Positions 12,962-20,056 of a stretch of 38,960 nt of DNA are shown piece after piece. The stretch is from positions 1 through 38,960 of the IMG/VR virus record IMGVR_UViG_3300038548_000038; one strand, given 5' to 3'. Numbering within the stretch: the first letter of the stretch is position 1; every line of letters starts with the position of its first letter. The translations under genes and the position numbers were made by a program. The DNA comes from a virus. The notes beneath the pieces are model-generated. The model did no database searches. It was given only the letters and a program-made list of their open reading frames with translations, and was not told the origin of the DNA.

Positions 12962-13129
12962 ATGGAGATAGGCCAAAAAGTAAAATACGGAGTAGCCGAA
13001 AGCAAAGAGCAGGGAGGTAAAGAAACTTTAGAAACTTTTGAAATTTACAAAGTTTTTGATAATCATGTTTGGTTAAGAAATAAAGAATTTAATCACGTAA
13101 CCGCTTGGAAGAAATCATTAATACTATAA
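12962..13129 (+). CDS. Small beta protein, 55 aa
   Basis: ATG 12962 to TAA 13127-13129, 36 nt after the ATPase gene. Beta-rich (IGQKVKYGVAES, TFEIYKVFDNHVWLRNKEF) with a possible SH3-like compact fold. No motif; function unknown. Confidence 0.6.
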   Translation: MEIGQKVKYGVAESKEQGGKETLETFEIYKVFDNHVWLRNKEFNHVTAWKKSLIL

Positions 13130-13219
13130 TACATAAAAAAACAAAGTAGAAGATATAATAAAAGAATTAACATATTAACTTTAATAAAATATAAACATTA
13201 ACCATTAAAACAAAAAGCG

Positions 13220-13600
13220 ATGACAAAAACAATCATCTCCGAATTATCGGACAATTTATCAAAAGAAATTTCAGAACGTAAAATTTACGATTTAGAAGAA
13301 ATCAGCAACTTAATAAAAGTACGTGTTTCTTTTGGAATGAGGGATTTGATTAGGGAACACTCTACGAATGAAGAAGTAGAATACATGAAACTACTTAGAG
13401 AGCAAAGTAAAAACAGAATAGGAAGCAATCAGTATATTAGTACTGGGTATAAGTTGGCAGAAGCAAAGCAAAAAAAGTCATCCGCAAACAGAGCCGCTAA
13501 TAATATGGGGCGTGAAGATAATTACCTGAAGTTGCAAAATTTCATTCGTAGTAAATCACTTGATGATTTATTGATTGAATTTCATAATACAAAGCCATGA
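13220..13600 (+). CDS. Unknown helical protein, 126 aa
   Basis: Helical, charged protein (SELSDNLSKEISERKIYDLE, EYMKLLREQSKNRIGSNQYI, AEAKQKKSSANRAANNMGRE). No membrane segment or Cys. A 90-nt AT-rich gap precedes it, and its leader (AACATTAACCATTAAAAC) resembles the leaders of other early genes. Possibly DNA-binding; nothing specific recognised. Confidence 0.65.
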   Translation: MTKTIISELSDNLSKEISERKIYDLEEISNLIKVRVSFGMRDLIREHSTNEEVEYMKLLREQSKNRIGSNQYISTGYKLAEAKQKKSSANRAANNMGREDNYLKLQNFIRSKSLDDLLIEFHNTKP

Positions 13601-13645
13601 TTAAAACCAACTAATAAAACAAACATTAACTTTAAATAACAAATT

Positions 13646-13996
13646 ATGAAAGCAACGGATTTACGAATAGGAAATTGGGTTAATTTATACGACGATTACA
13701 ATTCAGAAGTTACAGGGCTAACCAATACAAATAAAGTGTGGTGTGTGAATAATCCCCATAATGAAAATTGCGCTTGGAATCCTGATAAAATTAAACCCAT
13801 CCCATTAACAGAAGGGTGGTTGAAAAAACTAGGGTTTGAAAAAGCATTAAATGGATGGTGGGATGAAACAGAAAACTGGTGCTGTAATAATAATGATTTT
13901 TATTTAGGAGCAAAAATGTTTTTAGCCAAGGTTGATTACGTACATCAATTACAGAATTTGTATTTTGCGTTAACAGGAAAAGAACTAACAATATGA
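13646..13996 (+). CDS. Conserved Bacteroidota phage/mobile-element protein, 116 aa
   Basis: The pattern LRIGNWVN at the start, IKPIPLTEGWLKKLGFE in the middle (residues about 49-65) and VDYVHQLQNLYFALTGKELT at the end identifies a family I recognise as common in Bacteroidota phages and conjugative elements, with function unknown to me. It overlaps the next gene in an ATGA junction. Confidence 0.8.
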   Translation: MKATDLRIGNWVNLYDDYNSEVTGLTNTNKVWCVNNPHNENCAWNPDKIKPIPLTEGWLKKLGFEKALNGWWDETENWCCNNNDFYLGAKMFLAKVDYVHQLQNLYFALTGKELTI

Positions 13997-14184
13997 TCTC
14001 AAGAAAATGCCAGATCATGAAATCAAGAAAACGCCAGGAGTACCCGGGGTATTTCAGTATTATAACAACAATGGTATATTGCGGCATACTTTGGTTCTTG
14101 TCATCCGGTATAATTTACAACATGAGAAACCCAGAATTAACAAAAACAGAAGCTCTTTGGGGCGTAATTAAAATAATATTATAA
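13993..14184 (+). CDS. Small membrane protein, 63 aa
   Basis: Begins in an ATGA overlap. A basic N-terminus (MISRKCQIMKSRKRQ) precedes one membrane helix (about 21-42, FSIITTMVYCGILWFLSSGI). Its in-frame alternative start at residue 9 would shorten the basic tail only. Function unknown. Confidence 0.5.
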   Translation: MISRKCQIMKSRKRQEYPGYFSIITTMVYCGILWFLSSGIIYNMRNPELTKTEALWGVIKIIL

Positions 14185-14195
14185 ATAAATTTATT

Positions 14196-14390
14196 ATGAG
14201 AGGAGTAGGATGGAAAGAAGTACACAAACAATTACCCAAAATAGGTCAGCCTGTTATTGTGAAAACGGATTACGGCAAGTGTGATATTTGTGTTTTAGAA
14301 ATTGATGACGGAAAATTAAGTTGGGTGAATCACATGAGACCGCAACACACTGATGGAAGTGTAATATTATGGCATAAAATTCCAAATTAA
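14196..14390 (+). CDS. DUF551-like protein, 64 aa
   Basis: WKEVHKQLPKIGQPVIVKTD at the start and VILWHKIPN at the end match the W-x-V-x-x-x-LP...V-x-x-W-x-x-x-P layout of DUF551-type proteins, common in phages and prophages. Function unknown. It lies 11 nt downstream of the membrane protein gene. Confidence 0.65.
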   Translation: MRGVGWKEVHKQLPKIGQPVIVKTDYGKCDICVLEIDDGKLSWVNHMRPQHTDGSVILWHKIPN

Positions 14391-14408
14391 CATAAACACT
14401 TTAGACAA

Positions 14409-14579
14409 ATGAGAACAAAAGAAATTATAATAATAGAAACCATACTATCATTTATAATCACCCCTATAATCTACATACTCTACACTGATTGGATAGTAAT
14501 GTTATACATCTTAATCGGTTGTGCGTGTATTCCAGGAGGGGCGGTATTGATTAGGTGGGGTAGAAATAAATTAAATTAA
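14409..14579 (+). CDS. Two-TM small membrane protein, 56 aa
   Basis: ATG 14409 to TAA 14577-14579. Two membrane helices: about 6-24 (IIIIETILSFIITPIIYIL) and 29-48 (IVMLYILIGCACIPGGAVLI), then a basic tail (RWGRNKLN). It may be an early exclusion or membrane-modifying peptide; no motif confirms. Confidence 0.6.
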   Translation: MRTKEIIIIETILSFIITPIIYILYTDWIVMLYILIGCACIPGGAVLIRWGRNKLN

Positions 14580-14589
14580 ATATAGAATT

Positions 14590-14925
14590 ATGACAAAACA
14601 AATAAGAGTATGTAACGATCATCAAGAAGACGAGATAGTTCCTTTGATTTGGACATTTGCATTTAATGGATCTGAATATTGGTGTCCTGCTTGTGGGTTC
14701 AATGGAGGAATGTTTGGTTCTGGAGAAGTTATTGAAATGACAAAAGAATTAAAAAAGTCAAGGAAAAAGTGGAGTAAAATAGGCAAAGAATTTCTAGATG
14801 CAAAAAGCACAACGGTTTGTTCCTCTTTGATTTGGGAAGGCGAAAGAATATCACCGCATGATTTGCCTGATTCGGAAAAAGAAAGAGTTAGTAAAGTCAT
14901 TGAAAAGTGGAGATATAAATTCTAA
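14590..14925 (+). CDS. Zinc-ribbon-like unknown protein, 111 aa
   Basis: The N-terminal half carries a CPAC pair in YWCPACGFNGGMFG (residues about 31-44) with an upstream CNDHQEDE, likely a zinc ribbon. The C-terminal half is helical and Lys-rich (MTKELKKSRKKWSKIGKEFL). It is the last gene before the non-coding control region and terminator 15035-15078. Confidence 0.65.
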   Translation: MTKQIRVCNDHQEDEIVPLIWTFAFNGSEYWCPACGFNGGMFGSGEVIEMTKELKKSRKKWSKIGKEFLDAKSTTVCSSLIWEGERISPHDLPDSEKERVSKVIEKWRYKF

Positions 14926-15034
14926 AGCAATGGTAGTATTTGAGCGCATGAGTAACCATTAAAAATAAATTACGTACCTTGTACAACATAACGGGTTTCA
15001 TTTCCTGTTAGATTAAAGTAAATTAAGTTTGGTT

Positions 15035-15078
15035 AGTTTAAGGAGGTGATATTAGTAAGTGCCTCCTTAAACTTTTTT
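15035..15078 (+). terminator. Rho-independent terminator of the early operon
   Basis: AGTTTAAGGAGG (15035-15046) pairs perfectly with CCTCCTTAAACT (15062-15073) around a 15-nt loop, followed by a T tract (15073-15078). It lies 109 nt after the last early gene. Confidence 0.85.
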
Positions 15079-15130
15079 CATTTAATTATAATTCACTATA
15101 TTTACAACAGATTTTTTTCATAGCAATTTG

Positions 15131-15167
15131 ACCTCTTTGATACGTGGGGACGATCAAGGAGGTTTTT
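15131..15167 (+). terminator. Second terminator or attenuator hairpin
   Basis: ACCTCTTTGAT (15131-15141) pairs with ATCAAGGAGGT (15153-15163), 11 bp including one U-G, followed by TTTTT to 15167. The wobble pair supports the plus strand as RNA. The AGGAGG segment could also pair with the CCCCTCC about 20 nt downstream (near 15186), so two exclusive folds are possible. Confidence 0.65.
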
Positions 15168-15314
15168 GTGTACAATTAAAAACCCCTCCAACTTAATGAA
15201 AGGGTCAAAGAAAACTGTACATAATCTATGTTTATTTAGTAGTTGGGTTCATTCCCACGAGTGCAAGATATAAAATATATCTATACTAAATACAAGTTAT
15301 ATCAAATAAAGTAA

Positions 15315-15322
15315 TATATTTG
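15315..15322 (+). promoter_or_regulatory. Promoter -7 box of the sigma-like gene
   Basis: TATATTTG matches TAnnTTTG exactly and ends 8 nt before ATG 15331. A start 6-7 nt downstream would leave almost no leader, implying a leaderless or near-leaderless mRNA. No convincing -33 element was seen. Confidence 0.5.
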
Positions 15323-15330
15323 TTTCCAGA

Positions 15331-15912
15331 ATGTTAGAACACCTGGCTAAAAAAGATAAACTTTGGAGGCAAACAGCCTTTAATATTTGCAAGTGTAAAG
15401 ACTTAGCAGACGAACTAACTAACCTCATGTATCTACGGATATACAACTACAACGTACCAATCGACAAACTAACTGAAAACTACGTAGGGTTTGTAATATA
15501 CAACCTCTTCAGGGATCACTGCAAAAGAATAAAAGATTTAAGTTTAGACTGGGTTTATGACAACGGAGGAGACGCATGGAGTACGGAAGACTACAGCACT
15601 TTAATAAACACAATAACAGTAGAAGAACCTACAGGGTTTGATGATGACGATTCAACTATACTAACTAAAGCTGGAGAACTAAAATGGTGGGAGCAGCAAT
15701 TACTTTCACATTCTTACGACAAATCATTAAGACAGATTGAAAAGGAGTTTAACATAAATTATAAGTTTGTGTACAATAACACTAATAGATGCCGTAGAAT
15801 CATCTTAGGTGAAGACTACAACCATATCAAACAACCAAGGCACTCAAACACCGCAACTAGGAAAGAAGATAAAAGAACCAAATCATATAAGAATGGAAAA
15901 CGAACTGCATAA
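15331..15912 (+). CDS. Sigma-70-family-like RNA polymerase sigma factor, 193 aa
   Basis: Residues about 10-65 (LWRQTAFNICKCKDLADELT, NLMYLRIYNYN, YVGFVIYNLFRDHCKR) match sigma region 2, and residues about 117-158 (WWEQQLLSHSYDKSLRQIEK, EFNINYKFVYNNTNRCRRI) match a region 4-like HTH. A linker with acidic residues lies between. The tail is basic (RKEDKRTKSYKNGKRTA). It lies directly before the terminase genes behind its own promoter, so it is probably the late-gene switch. Its length fits a short ECF-like or phage sigma factor. Confidence 0.72.
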   Translation: MLEHLAKKDKLWRQTAFNICKCKDLADELTNLMYLRIYNYNVPIDKLTENYVGFVIYNLFRDHCKRIKDLSLDWVYDNGGDAWSTEDYSTLINTITVEEPTGFDDDDSTILTKAGELKWWEQQLLSHSYDKSLRQIEKEFNINYKFVYNNTNRCRRIILGEDYNHIKQPRHSNTATRKEDKRTKSYKNGKRTA

Positions 15913-16519
15913 CAAATCACTAAAAGAATTAAGAGAGATTTACCCTAACATTAAATCAACATCTAAGGCTGGGTTTATTAAACAATTAGAGTCAGCCACG
16001 CATGAGTTTAAATATAAAAAGGAAACACAAGAAGAAATAGATGCAAGGGCTGATAAATTAGACAAAGCATTTGAGGACGCTGGATATCCCACTTTAAATG
16101 AAGGCGAAACTATAGAAATGGTATTAGAATCTTCAAAACAAATACAATCACAGGGACTAGGCGACACAATAGAAAAGGTTTTAGCATCTCCAGCAATCGC
16201 ACCAATCACAAAAGCAATAAAGAAAGTAATATTTAAAGACGGTGAAGACTGCGGATGTAAAGAGCGAAAGGTGTTCCTGAATCAAAAGTTCAAATACAAA
16301 CTAAAACCAAGATGCCTAACAGAACAAGAGCACAAAGAATGGGGGAAGTTTGCAAAGAACCTCACGCTAAAGATAGAAGACAAACAAATAAAGTACATTT
16401 GTAAATTATACTCAGAGGTAATGCAAAGACAGTATTTCGAGCCGTGTAGAAACTGCTCACCTAAACCGCTGATATACATGATAGATAATTTAAACGTAGT
16501 TTATGATAGTTATAAATAA
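15893..16519 (+). CDS. Bacteroidota phage protein upstream of terminase, 208 aa
   Basis: The N-terminus (NKSLKELREIYPNIKSTSKA, GFIKQLE) resembles a SAP-like helix pair that binds DNA. The middle has EDCGCKERKVFLNQKF with Cys120/Cys122 and KPRCLTEQEHKEW with Cys141, and near the end FEPCRNCSPKP, so a zinc-binding domain is likely. ATG 15893 is preferred (20-nt overlap with the sigma gene) over a longer open frame to 15809. I recognise the CGCxERK...CLTExE pattern beside terminase genes of Bacteroidota phages; function unknown, perhaps packaging or transcription. Confidence 0.72.
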   Translation: MENELHNKSLKELREIYPNIKSTSKAGFIKQLESATHEFKYKKETQEEIDARADKLDKAFEDAGYPTLNEGETIEMVLESSKQIQSQGLGDTIEKVLASPAIAPITKAIKKVIFKDGEDCGCKERKVFLNQKFKYKLKPRCLTEQEHKEWGKFAKNLTLKIEDKQIKYICKLYSEVMQRQYFEPCRNCSPKPLIYMIDNLNVVYDSYK

Positions 16520-16625
16520 ACATGGGGAATATATAGAAGTTGACCCAGAGTTTACAGATCTAAAAGAAACTGCTGATGGGTGCGTAGTAACATATAAAAT
16601 TATACGTTATTTAAAAGATGACTAA
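16503..16625 (+). CDS. Small protein, 40 aa
   Basis: ATG 16503 overlaps the previous gene by 17 nt, and the stop TAA 16623-16625 shares its last base with the next ATG. Beta-rich (MIVINKHGEYIEVDPEF, CVVTYKIIRYLKDD). No motif. Confidence 0.5.
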   Translation: MIVINKHGEYIEVDPEFTDLKETADGCVVTYKIIRYLKDD

Positions 16626-16759
16626 TGATAATAGAACACAACATAGATATATTAGAAGACGGTGAGATTGGTCAGCGCGTTAAGTCTGTGAGTGTAGAGA
16701 ACGGTAAAATAATAGATTCTAGTTGTTACTTTGAATTTAACAAAGTTTTATTAAACTAA
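16625..16759 (+). CDS. Small protein, 44 aa
   Basis: ATG 16625 and stop 16757-16759 share single bases with both neighbours (TAATG junctions), making it part of the terminase operon. Beta-rich (MIIEHNIDILEDGEIGQRVK, GKIIDSSCYFEF). Similar in size to the preceding small protein but not clearly alike in sequence. Confidence 0.55.
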   Translation: MIIEHNIDILEDGEIGQRVKSVSVENGKIIDSSCYFEFNKVLLN

Positions 16760-17199
16760 TGGCATACAGTAAAGAACAGATAGAGAAAACGTTTACAGAA
16801 ATATGTAGACAGATAGCCGAAGAGGGAAAATCTCTTAGGGCTGTGCTTCGTTCTGAAGATATGCCAGAGAGTCACACATTCTATAAGTGGGTAGATTCAA
16901 GCAAAGAAAAGTTACTACAATACACGCGCGCGATAACTAACGACAGACCAAATATAATCTTTGAGGAGATACTTGTGATTGCAGACGACCAAGAGCATGA
17001 TGTTTATGAAGACGCAGACGGAAACGAACAGACTAATCACAATGTAATTAATAGGGCTAAGATTAGAATTGACGCTCGTAAATGGATGTTGGGGAAAATG
17101 AACCCTAAGAAGTACAGCGACAAAATACAAGTAGATACAACGGAATTTTCAGAGCAACCTTTATTTCCAGATGTTCCAAAGAACGACAGCAATAAATAA
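16759..17199 (+). CDS. terS: Terminase small subunit, 146 aa
   Basis: The N-terminal part has an HTH-like region (SLRAVLRSEDMPESHTFYKW, residues about 24-43) and the C-terminal part RIDARKWMLGKMNPKKYSDK (about 112-131), the W-x-x-GK-x-x-PKKY motif of phage small terminases. It binds the packaging site on concatemers and recruits the large subunit. It overlaps TerL by 29 nt and follows the 44-aa gene with a TAATG junction. Confidence 0.88.
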   Translation: MAYSKEQIEKTFTEICRQIAEEGKSLRAVLRSEDMPESHTFYKWVDSSKEKLLQYTRAITNDRPNIIFEEILVIADDQEHDVYEDADGNEQTNHNVINRAKIRIDARKWMLGKMNPKKYSDKIQVDTTEFSEQPLFPDVPKNDSNK

Positions 17200-18364
17200 A
17201 CTATTAGCAATGACTGCTCGTAAAAGAGTAGTTCAAGGCGGTACAAGTGCGGGTAAGACTCACGGTATCATACCCATTGAAATAGACTATTGCATCAAAC
17301 ACCCAAAGACACTCACAACTTTTGTAGCAGAATCTATACCAGCGGTTAAAGCGGGGTGTGTTAAGATATTCAAAGACGTAATGCAAGACACTAATCGATG
17401 GAATCACAACCGATGGCTAGGCAGTCCAATGCAATACACATTTTCAAACGGTTCAATCATAGAGTTCAAATCGTTTCCTACAATTGGGAGCGCAAAAGTA
17501 GCAGGAAAAAGAGATAGGCTATTTATGAACGAGGCTAATCACATTCCTTTTTTAATTGCTGATGCTCTAATGATTCGATCTAAAGAAACATGGATAGACT
17601 TTAATCCAGACAATGAGTTTTGGGCGCATACAGAAACACTACAAGAGCGTAACAGCGAGTTCTTACTACTTACATACGAAGATAACGAAGCGTGTCCTGA
17701 AGAGACTATTGAGGATTTAGAGATAAAGATGCGCAAAGGGTTTTACAATGTAAATAAAGACTGGAACGACAAGACGAATATCAAGAGTGAGTATTGGGCT
17801 AACTGGTGCAGGGTTTACGTAAAGGGTGAGATAGGAAGTTTAGAGGGGGTTATCTTTAACAACTGGCAATTGATTGACAACTTACCTCCAGAGGCTAGAC
17901 TACTCGGTTACGGTTTGGATTTTGGTTATAGTAACGATCCGACTGCAATAATCGAGGTGTACAAATGGAATGATAAGCGGGTGCTGAATCAAATCTGTTA
18001 CGAGAAAGGATTGAGTAATAAACAGATCTCCAAATTCATTACTACAAAGCATAGATGCTGGTGTGATAGTGCAGAGCCTAAATCTATACGAGAGTTACAG
18101 ACGTATGGGATTAATGCTGGGGGAGTCACCAAAGGAAAGGACAGTATTAACTACGGGATTCAAATCATTCAAGACAATGAGTATCTTGTAACATCTTCAT
18201 CATTAGAGTTTATTACAGAGCTTAGAAAATATGCTTGGGCAAAGGACAAGACTACGAATGAAAAGTTAAACATTCCAATTGATATGTGGAATCATGGGAT
18301 TGACGGGTGGAGGTATCACGAGATGGAGGCGATAGGAAAGAACCGCAGGATAGAAATAGGATAA
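17171..18364 (+). CDS. terL: Terminase large subunit, 397 aa
   Basis: ATPase: Walker A QGGTSAGKT (residues 22-30) and Walker B RLFMNEANH (116-124). Nuclease: acidic residues in GLDFGYSNDP (Asp250), WCDSAEPKS (Asp299) and HGIDGWRY (Asp378), the metal-binding triad of phage terminases. The length is near-complete for this family. It packages DNA into the prohead and cuts the concatemer. ATG 17171 overlaps terS by 29 nt; starting at the ATG gives the P-loop at the expected place. Confidence 0.95.
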   Translation: MFQRTTAINKLLAMTARKRVVQGGTSAGKTHGIIPIEIDYCIKHPKTLTTFVAESIPAVKAGCVKIFKDVMQDTNRWNHNRWLGSPMQYTFSNGSIIEFKSFPTIGSAKVAGKRDRLFMNEANHIPFLIADALMIRSKETWIDFNPDNEFWAHTETLQERNSEFLLLTYEDNEACPEETIEDLEIKMRKGFYNVNKDWNDKTNIKSEYWANWCRVYVKGEIGSLEGVIFNNWQLIDNLPPEARLLGYGLDFGYSNDPTAIIEVYKWNDKRVLNQICYEKGLSNKQISKFITTKHRCWCDSAEPKSIRELQTYGINAGGVTKGKDSINYGIQIIQDNEYLVTSSSLEFITELRKYAWAKDKTTNEKLNIPIDMWNHGIDGWRYHEMEAIGKNRRIEIG

Positions 18365-18382
18365 CAATTAAATAAATATATT

Positions 18383-18607
18383 ATGATGCAAGAAATAATA
18401 CCAAGTACTGAAGTCAAGGTGGTGATAAAAGTTTATGACCATGATGTTGTGGATGCAAAATGTATGGCATATTTGGAGGGTGATGAATATAGAGGCGTTG
18501 TTGTTCAGGCAAAATCAATTCCATCTGCATTAAAAAAGTTAGCCGTTTCGTTGGAGGCTATAAATCAATATCGTCTTAATACCCAAAAATGCACGAGTAA
18601 CAAATAA
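18383..18607 (+). CDS. Small unknown protein, 74 aa
   Basis: Soluble, beta-rich start (STEVKVVIKVYDHDVVDAKC) and a helical end (SALKKLAVSLEAINQYR). Two adjacent ATG codons at 18383 and 18386 are equivalent. It lies between TerL and the tail chaperones with no known motif. Its stop is followed by the repeated 26-nt leader. Confidence 0.6.
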   Translation: MMQEIIPSTEVKVVIKVYDHDVVDAKCMAYLEGDEYRGVVVQAKSIPSALKKLAVSLEAINQYRLNTQKCTSNK

Positions 18608-18610
18608 TTA

Positions 18611-18636
18611 AAAATTTAGTTATAATAATAGATGAA
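18611..18636 (+). repeat. 26-nt leader element, copy 1
   Basis: A 26-nt sequence (AATTTAGTTATAATAATAG core, ending ATGAA) is identical at 32414-32439. In both places it spans the start codon of the next gene. TATAAT lies 5 nt before the ATG. It may be a late promoter or translation element. Confidence 0.7.
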
Positions 18637-19282
18637 GATAAAAGTTACAATACCAGAAGATATAAGCGACATTACACTAGGTCAGTATCAAGAGTATGAA
18701 CTACTCAACGACAAACTGAAGGACGAGGGTCTTGACGGACGGGAGTACAACAAACAAAAGATATCTTTATTCTCTGGTATTCCTTACAACAGAATGAACC
18801 AAGTGAGTTATAAAGACTTTGCTAGTTTGTTATCGGACATTGATAAGGCGTTAGAACAGGATTGTAAGTTTAAGAATAGGTTCTTTATAGATGACATTGA
18901 GTTTGGTTTTATTCCGAACCTCCAGAAGATTACTAGCGGTGAGTTCTTTGATTTACAAGCGTACAGTAAAGAGGTTGATGAGGGTAAGGGAATCCCAATT
19001 GAAACGCTTAACAGTTTGATGGCGATACTATTTAGACCTGTAAAGAAAAAGGATAAGTTAGACAATTACGCTATAAAGAATTACAAAGGAACAGAGCGAT
19101 ACGGCGAACTAATGAAACGCACACCGATGAACATTGTAAAAGGTGCATTAGTTTTTTTTTGGAGTTTATCCAGGGAATTACAGAAAGACATTACAAGGTG
19201 TACGCTGGAGGCACAAGTGAAGGAGCAAAAGCATCAGACTTCTTTGCGGAGTGGGGTTGGTATGATACCCTCAACACATTAG
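18632..19282 (+). CDS. Tail assembly chaperone G-like, 216 aa
   Basis: Begins MKIKVTIPEDISDITLGQYQ; the N-terminus looks like a beta/alpha domain and residues about 160-180 (NIVKGALVFFWSLSREL) contain the slippery site. The C-terminal tail ends GVGMIPSTH. Its layout (first frame ending just after a run of nine T, second frame in -1 continuing) is that of lambda G/GT tail assembly chaperones. G-like proteins hold the tape measure protein during tail assembly. No sequence signature is definite; the frameshift partner and the tail-gene setting support the call. Confidence 0.7.
   Translation: MKIKVTIPEDISDITLGQYQEYELLNDKLKDEGLDGREYNKQKISLFSGIPYNRMNQVSYKDFASLLSDIDKALEQDCKFKNRFFIDDIEFGFIPNLQKITSGEFFDLQAYSKEVDEGKGIPIETLNSLMAILFRPVKKKDKLDNYAIKNYKGTERYGELMKRTPMNIVKGALVFFWSLSRELQKDITRCTLEAQVKEQKHQTSLRSGVGMIPSTH
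19151..19162 (+). other. -1 ribosomal frameshift site (GTTTTTTTTTGG)
   Basis: Nine T (19152-19160) in zero frame read GTT TTT TTT TGG. A T-TTT-TTT heptamer (19153-19159) allows both phenylalanyl tRNAs to slip back one base. Next read is TTG at 19159, then GAG, entering the downstream open frame. Transcriptional slippage on the T run is an alternative. Confidence 0.75.
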
Positions 19283-19407
19283 CAAAGGGTAAGCCGTGGA
19301 AATATGATTGGGTTTGTAGTTGGAACGTTCACGAAATGCACACGTTTCTAGCTCACAAGATTGATAAGCAGAAGTTAAAAGCAAGTTTAAGAACAGTTAA
19401 AAATTAA
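19159..19407 (+). CDS. Tail assembly chaperone GT extension (made by -1 frameshift)
   Basis: The frame encodes 82 residues without a proper start (first ATG is deep inside, in NVHEMHTF). It contains KASDFFAEWGWYDTLNTLAK and WNVHEMHTFLAHK, resembling the T-domain of GT proteins. After the -1 slip at 19153-19159 it adds to the first 176 residues of the G-like protein to give a 258-aa GT-like product. The overlap with G's own C-terminal coding is 124 nt. Confidence 0.72.
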   Translation: MEFIQGITERHYKVYAGGTSEGAKASDFFAEWGWYDTLNTLAKGKPWKYDWVCSWNVHEMHTFLAHKIDKQKLKASLRTVKN

Positions 19408-19411
19408 TATT

Positions 19412-19594
19412 ATGGAAGTAAGAACATATAAAACACCATTAGAAGATTTAAGAAATTCAGATTTAGAACATTATGAAGAAGCGTCTACAAAAATACATCA
19501 TTGGTCAAGCGGAATACCAAGGGCTATTAATTTCTATTACGATTATAAGAGTTTAAATTTTTTGGGTAAGATTATGTTTGCAATAAAAAGCTAA
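19412..19594 (+). CDS. Small unknown protein, 60 aa
   Basis: Short soluble protein (VRTYKTPLEDLRNSDLEHYE at the start, FYYDYKSLNFLGKIMFAIKS at the end) between the GT frame and the tail terminator-like gene. No family recognised. ATG 19412 is 4 nt after the GT stop. Confidence 0.5.
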   Translation: MEVRTYKTPLEDLRNSDLEHYEEASTKIHHWSSGIPRAINFYYDYKSLNFLGKIMFAIKS

Positions 19595-19597
19595 AGA

Positions 19598-20056
19598 ATG
19601 AACCACTACACAGAACTTTTAAGATACGTTAGAGGGTTAGCAGATGAAGACCCTTTTGTCAATACCACAACACAAGGGATTGATGAAGACATGGATTTAG
19701 ACAAAGGGAATATCTATCCACTGTTTAATATTGAGTTGTTTGACCCTACGTTTCCACCTAATACTGTGACGTTTCAATTAGAGATTACTTGCTTACAGCA
19801 ACGAGACACGAATAAAGAAATACGTGTAGATAAGTTCTGGCTACAAGATAATAAGGTTGATAATTTTAACGAGACATTAGCGGTTATTAATAGAGTAATC
19901 GGTAAGATGCGGAAGGACTTTGGAGACACTGAAATATCAATAGACGAAACACCAACGGCTGGAAAGTTAGAAGAGTGGGGTAAGAATACACTTGACGGGT
20001 GGACGCTTACAACAACGGTAACAATGCCGAATACTAATATAGACCTTTGTTCATAA
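19598..20056 (+). CDS. Probable tail terminator/minor tail protein, 152 aa
   Basis: The middle KGNIYPLFNIELFDPTFPPN and ITCLQQRDTNKEIRVDKFWL, and the end LDGWTLTTTVTMPNTNIDLC, follow a pattern I recognise from structural proteins of Bacteroidota phages. The beta-rich layout and the place before a gp10-like protein fit a gpU-like tail terminator; this is inference. TAATG overlap with the next gene at 20056. Confidence 0.6.
   Translation: MNHYTELLRYVRGLADEDPFVNTTTQGIDEDMDLDKGNIYPLFNIELFDPTFPPNTVTFQLEITCLQQRDTNKEIRVDKFWLQDNKVDNFNETLAVINRVIGKMRKDFGDTEISIDETPTAGKLEEWGKNTLDGWTLTTTVTMPNTNIDLCS

Larger units (their letters stand above)
14926..15330. other. 405-bp non-coding control region
   Basis: No credible gene. 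It holds terminator 15035-15078, a second hairpin/T-tract at 15131-15167, a palindrome GATATAAAATATATC (about 15267-15281), a TGTACA pair flanking a 40-nt stretch, a short TGGG/CCCA hairpin, and promoter 15315-15322. It separates the early operon from the late block. Confidence 0.6.

Noticed and set aside
15021-15031. TAAGTTTG as promoter at 15024
   Set aside because: Matches TAnnTTTG but has no -33 partner and would start transcription inside the terminator stem.
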